Both the position numbers and the translations under genes were made by a program. DNA of 39,416 bases, from IMG/VR virus record IMGVR_UViG_3300028800_000036, positions 1-39,416 of that record; one strand, given 5' to 3'. Shown here piece by piece: positions 36,901 through 39,416 of the stretch (position 1 is its first letter; each line of letters begins with the position of its first letter). The notes beneath the pieces are model-generated. The model was not told where the DNA came from. It did not search any database and saw only the letters and a program-made list of their open reading frames with translations. The DNA is from a virus.

Positions 36901-38723
36901 TAGTTCTTGATCCACACGCGATTGTTCACGAGGTTCGCGGCCAGGTCTGAATAGATTACCGCGCTGACGGTGTTGGTGCTCGCTGGAAGGAAAGAAACAC
37001 CCCAGGCATAATAGCCTTCGGAGTTGGATGAAAACAGCGCGTTTTCTGTCGTTGTCGAAGCAACAGGATATGAATCAATGCTGACCGTGAATGGCCGGGA
37101 CGTATCCGCTGATCTTAATTGCCATCCTTGGAGGCCACCCGTTGGAGCACCTGAACTGAATCCGGCATTGAGGTTGCCGGGAAGTGTAGGGAAAAGGCTT
37201 GACGTGGAATAGGGTTCAAGAAGCGTCGGGCCGGATACGCCTGTTTTTTCCACCCAGTTATAGAGTGCTCCAACACCGCTGTAAATGGAGGAATCCGAAG
37301 CCAAGAAAGCGCTGTCGTTCGGGGCGTTTAGATTGATGGTGTCAGTAGATACCGTTGTTGCCGCCTTAGCGTACCAAAGACCTACTGGCGCAACAGCATA
37401 GTCGCCAGGACCCGAAGACCCTAGTCCTATTAATGTCCAGGTATCCCCTGCCACATTTGACACCGTATTAACCGGGAGCGTATTAACATCCCAGAAATTA
37501 AATATAGATGATGCAATATGTGAAGCGGCTCCGCCGCAGGGTAAAAGCGTTCCACCGCCAATAACGACTTCGGCATCCGGATAATCGTAAACACCTACGC
37601 AAAGCTTTCCCGCAACACCGCGCTGATCGACAGTCATTACATAATAGGTCGTCATGTAGCTGAGTGAATCGGTTCCGATAATCGTAATGGTCGAAGTCGG
37701 AACCAAGAGAGAATTGATCCCGCCAGGAACTTCGGCAGGAATGGCTGGACCGGTATTAATGAGGGTAGGGGTATTGTAGTCGGTTGAGCGAGTCAGCACA
37801 TAGGGAACGCTTCCGGTCCCCAAAGTGGTTTCTTTATAAACGCCATTCTGGAACGCCGAAGCCTGATTGTTCACGACGATTCGATCATTTACAAGAACGC
37901 TATAGCCATTAATGACCAAAGCCCCATTACTGGTAGCTGTAAGTGTCGCTCCGACCCCCGCCGCGCCATTGTTATAACTTGGTGAATTAGGAAGAACTGA
38001 TCCAGTTTCCTGTTGAGCAAAACCGGATGTAGGAGTCATTGTCGTTACGTGGATCTTCTCAGTAGCGCGGGAAGAATAGGAACACCCATCTATAACACAC
38101 CTGTCCGATATAGTGGCGTAAAATGGCGGTGTCGGGTATAGACCAATATAGCTCGGGTTTACTTGAATTTGTGTTTGACCTGACGTGATATCGTTGGGCA
38201 GAAGCCCCTGTGGTTGTATGGGGAAATTCCCAAAGGCGTAAGCAAACATGACGCTACCAGACGAATGACCTGCTGAATAGGTCATGCTGTTATTCCCTGA
38301 GCTTTCCACATCAGCCGCAGAAGCTTCGCAGTAAATATTTCCGCCTACTAGCGTGTGATTACAGACGGGCGTGACATGGAAGACGGTGAATGTCGTGGTT
38401 GAGGATACGCCTACGGCTCCCACTGAATCTGTAGCACGTGCGCGGATTGTGTGAGATCCAACCGTGAGAAATCTAGCATCTATCGTCAGATTCCAGTTCG
38501 AGGTTCCAGAGGCGGTCGAATAGAAAACGCTATCAATGTCTATATCGACATTGGTAATAGAGCCGCCCGTACTAGAGGCAGTTCCTAATCCTCCAGGGTT
38601 CTGATAAATACCTCCGACATTTTCCCCGGCTGTAGGATAAGTCAATACGAGAGAGACTGACGCTAAGGCAGTCGCCGCTGTGGTTGCAAGGAATGCAAGG
38701 GCGATGAGTATGCGATGACGCAC
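33969..38723 (-). CDS. Giant spike/adhesin-like protein with signal peptide
   Basis: A 1584-residue protein from GTG 38721-38723. Residues 1-22 form a signal peptide (RHRILIALAFLATTAATALA|S). Residues about 24-116 and about 640-690 look like bacterial Ig-like domains (NWNLTIDARFLTVGSHTIRA; SGTYVIQVTAHDGAGNIG). The long middle and C-terminal parts are beta-rich with many aromatic and Cys residues, and the C-terminus repeats TFGG (VTFGGSATFGGHATFGSQ). It is the largest gene in the genome and follows two other fibre-like genes, so it is probably a host-surface-binding or depolymerising spike. No catalytic triad is recognised. Weak ribosome site. Confidence 0.75.
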   Translation of the reverse strand: MRHRILIALAFLATTAATALASVSLVLTYPTAGENVGGIYQNPGGLGTASSTGGSITNVDIDIDSVFYSTASGTSNWNLTIDARFLTVGSHTIRARATDSVGAVGVSSTTTFTVFHVTPVCNHTLVGGNIYCEASAADVESSGNNSMTYSAGHSSGSVMFAYAFGNFPIQPQGLLPNDITSGQTQIQVNPSYIGLYPTPPFYATISDRCVIDGCSYSSRATEKIHVTTMTPTSGFAQQETGSVLPNSPSYNNGAAGVGATLTATSNGALVINGYSVLVNDRIVVNNQASAFQNGVYKETTLGTGSVPYVLTRSTDYNTPTLINTGPAIPAEVPGGINSLLVPTSTITIIGTDSLSYMTTYYVMTVDQRGVAGKLCVGVYDYPDAEVVIGGGTLLPCGGAASHIASSIFNFWDVNTLPVNTVSNVAGDTWTLIGLGSSGPGDYAVAPVGLWYAKAATTVSTDTINLNAPNDSAFLASDSSIYSGVGALYNWVEKTGVSGPTLLEPYSTSSLFPTLPGNLNAGFSSGAPTGGLQGWQLRSADTSRPFTVSIDSYPVASTTTENALFSSNSEGYYAWGVSFLPASTNTVSAVIYSDLAANLVNNRVWIKNYPQYGLSWDTSGHWPNYLDCTASSNTVSGLASCDWLELSGPSTLSFGNVHGTTTTVTNVSSGTYVIQVTAHDGAGNIGVASQTIGAISCDSNGVLTPGDTNFTQIFGPTICFGRNPYGFQDERHLAAMIIRNGVYNSTRTVYSTYTFADPDFVHNQAGTISYTFNGTGNAIGTVGTTLTTGISASSSTIIVASTAAALIDLSSFPTRVFVWTGGYNGPYEEVRICSNTGLTLNVCYDGRGISGSVAGQSSILPAQSWPVGSVVGQYLFKGSGTNFLTVFSTAGAGGPAGPLKYNVGTATMTANSATMTGIGTAWSTNVSVGDAVRIAGTHSSSTFTFVAYVSAVNSDTSLTLSRVYPATADTATGLTYAIVPSFERYLVYRWPRPSPFTGTGQVATFPTGCEDDTHCFSLASITGGRDIPSLDGSTFTAQNYAFSDVNLYAGYANQSSLGGINFYGENLAWMSLYERSGLSLAKTMADETSANWLMHPNWAGGISVSGSILFPGGGFIGSTAHYLVFGTPAVSELRPWWYGGMGVAAASCDAYDTRDSGYLSAWGILGALYDPDTSSSAAPGGIPWQTYFRNQFGPGAGTLYARDVSCKRSNGGVDTNSWATGFLWNQNTPVTMTNGSPNVTGSGFTSALCQGVDSGTVTMIASSDAVTATNGTFATNAGSIMINGRYYQFLRKDATHGWISVLWPGSSGSFSYMDAQPLLTNDSAPSVASYGQSSTDPAIKNNYLCIYNNSGSLTLDRNFVGTSGANWQFLDNLSGYGQQIFMLGIKNTGMKYAGALDSTLGTGYTTLSAQAAQWVHDYGIQNENTTINYGRIYGNCESGGTILGATQTMQWKTPGCSVQWNSSLIVEEEQLLQEAFSSAGVWYTNNATPTNKAYTDGLYCSIWCKTGWNAPGVTDNPASVGNNIGASNLTDVQLANGKYPGQLFGMGFAADWPALEFVTPSQGGTSGVTFGGSATFGGHATFGSQ

Positions 38724-38729
38724 AACGGA

Positions 38730-39416
38730 TTAGTTCAGGCCACCAGCCCAAATCCAGATATTATTTAGCCCCGGTTCTGTTCGTGATCCGAAAGCAGATG
38801 GCATAACAATCGCACCGCCAGACCCTGTTGTTGAATTATTCCCTGCGATAAACAGGTTGTATGTCGAAGCGGTGCTATTTTGATCCTGTGCGAAGACTTC
38901 ATAATCGTAAGGTCCATGGACATAGAGAGCAAACGTACTAGAGCTTTGCGCGACGCACTCATAATATTTCGTTCCAGTCGTTAACGTTAGAGGTGCCATT
39001 GTTGCGGTATAAGGCCCTGTCGTTGGAACCGACAAAGAGATGGTCTGTCGAAGTAAGTTCCCGGAAGCATCGTAGAATCCAAAGGCTATTTGACTGGCGG
39101 AAAACTCTGTGAAAAAGCTCACGCTACTAATTGAGATGGAAGCCGAACCAGGAACGCCGCCCGTGAATCCTTCACAATGAACTGCGGCTGACGATAGATT
39201 GTGAACTTGCCCCGCGCTTGAATCCATCGTACAGGGTGATAATTCGGACGGACAAAATAGACGCCCATCGCTGATCGCCGTACCACCGCCACCGCCCGAT
39301 GAAGCGATAGTGATTCCCTGTCCAGACTGAGTGAGAGTGACGTTAGAACCAGGCAATAATTGCACTGCGCCAGTGATCGGAGTCCCGCCAGTAGAAGTGC
39401 TGGAAACAGAAAGGAC
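38730..39416 (-). CDS. Secreted-type tail fibre/spike protein, C-terminal part (continues at 1-295)
   Basis: The main part of the 284-residue protein; its signal peptide lies at 239-295 on the other side of the contig junction. The sequence here reads LLPGSNVTLTQSGQGITIAS, a Gly run, then a beta-rich globular domain with Cys (LFCPSELSPCTMD; VHCEGFTGG; KYYECVAQSSSTFALYVHGP) and ends NNIWIWAGGLN. Frame and sequence agree exactly with the left-hand copy in the 127-bp overlap. The GTG within the repeat at 39365 is internal, not the true start. Fibre or adhesin role inferred. Confidence 0.85.
   Translation of the reverse strand, partial: VLSVSSTSTGGTPITGAVQLLPGSNVTLTQSGQGITIASSGGGGGTAISDGRLFCPSELSPCTMDSSAGQVHNLSSAAVHCEGFTGGVPGSASISISSVSFFTEFSASQIAFGFYDASGNLLRQTISLSVPTTGPYTATMAPLTLTTGTKYYECVAQSSSTFALYVHGPYDYEVFAQDQNSTASTYNLFIAGNNSTTGSGGAIVMPSAFGSRTEPGLNNIWIWAGGLN
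39290..39416. repeat. 127-bp terminal repeat, right copy
   Basis: Identical to 1-127; see the left copy. Confidence 0.95.

Noticed and set aside
1-39416. CRISPR array, diversity-generating retroelement, insertion sequence, integrase or attachment site.
   Set aside because: No spaced repeat array, reverse transcriptase, transposase or recombinase motif was seen on either strand.

Overview
This window is a complete small tailed-phage (Caudoviricetes) genome, assembled as a circle. The first 127 bases are repeated exactly as the last 127, so the non-redundant genome is 39,289 bp. That repeat length looks like an assembler k-mer overlap rather than a biological end. I see no integrase, excisionase, plasmid partition genes or tRNA genes, and no DNA polymerase, helicase or primase. 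It is therefore probably a lytic phage that borrows host replication. Head and tail gene types (portal, scaffold, capsid, short-tail adaptor, beta-rich nozzle-like protein, internal/ejection proteins, no long tape measure or sheath) suggest a podovirus-like virion. The host cannot be named from the sequence; clear Shine-Dalgarno sites and sigma70-type promoters indicate an ordinary bacterium.

Layout. A divergent control region at about 26,550-26,970 holds two rightward sigma70-like promoters, one leftward promoter, direct-repeat operators and a ribbon-helix-helix repressor gene. Rightward (26,738-32,271) runs an early operon of many very small, mostly ATGA-coupled genes. It includes a recombination set (Sak4-like ATPase, SSB-like protein, PD-(D/E)XK-like nuclease), a DUF6948-type gene, a hexanucleotide-repeat GYGS/GYGD gene and several one-helix membrane peptides. 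Leftward from 26,550 come a zinc-finger peptide, a truncated methyltransferase start, a small membrane protein, an adenine-type DNA methyltransferase, a DUF1376-like replication protein, an HNH endonuclease, a KTSC-domain protein and several Cys-rich small proteins. This stretch ends in a regulator that joins an RNA polymerase alpha-CTD-like domain to a sigma region-4-like domain.

Still leftward, the late operon follows at once: putative small terminase, large terminase, portal, scaffold, major capsid protein, decoration-like proteins, adaptor, three tandem small paralogues, nozzle-like protein and four internal/ejection-type proteins. It then crosses the contig junction through fibre/spike genes into a lysis-type cassette (small membrane protein, zinc-ribbon protein, DUF5675, a possible dual-start gene, DUF1353), which ends convergent with the rightward operon at 32,272-32,286.

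Most notable points: the alpha-CTD/sigma-4 fusion placed directly before the late genes; Sec-type signal peptides on four fibre or structural proteins; a parS-like 16-mer in the capsid leader; a folded leader before the recombination genes; and a coupled truncated methyltransferase relic. The genome is densely packed. The longest non-coding stretches are 26,551-26,737 (187 bp), 15,674-15,838 (165 bp), 28,418-28,556 (139 bp) and 14,269-14,365 (97 bp); no gene-free stretch exceeds 300 bp.
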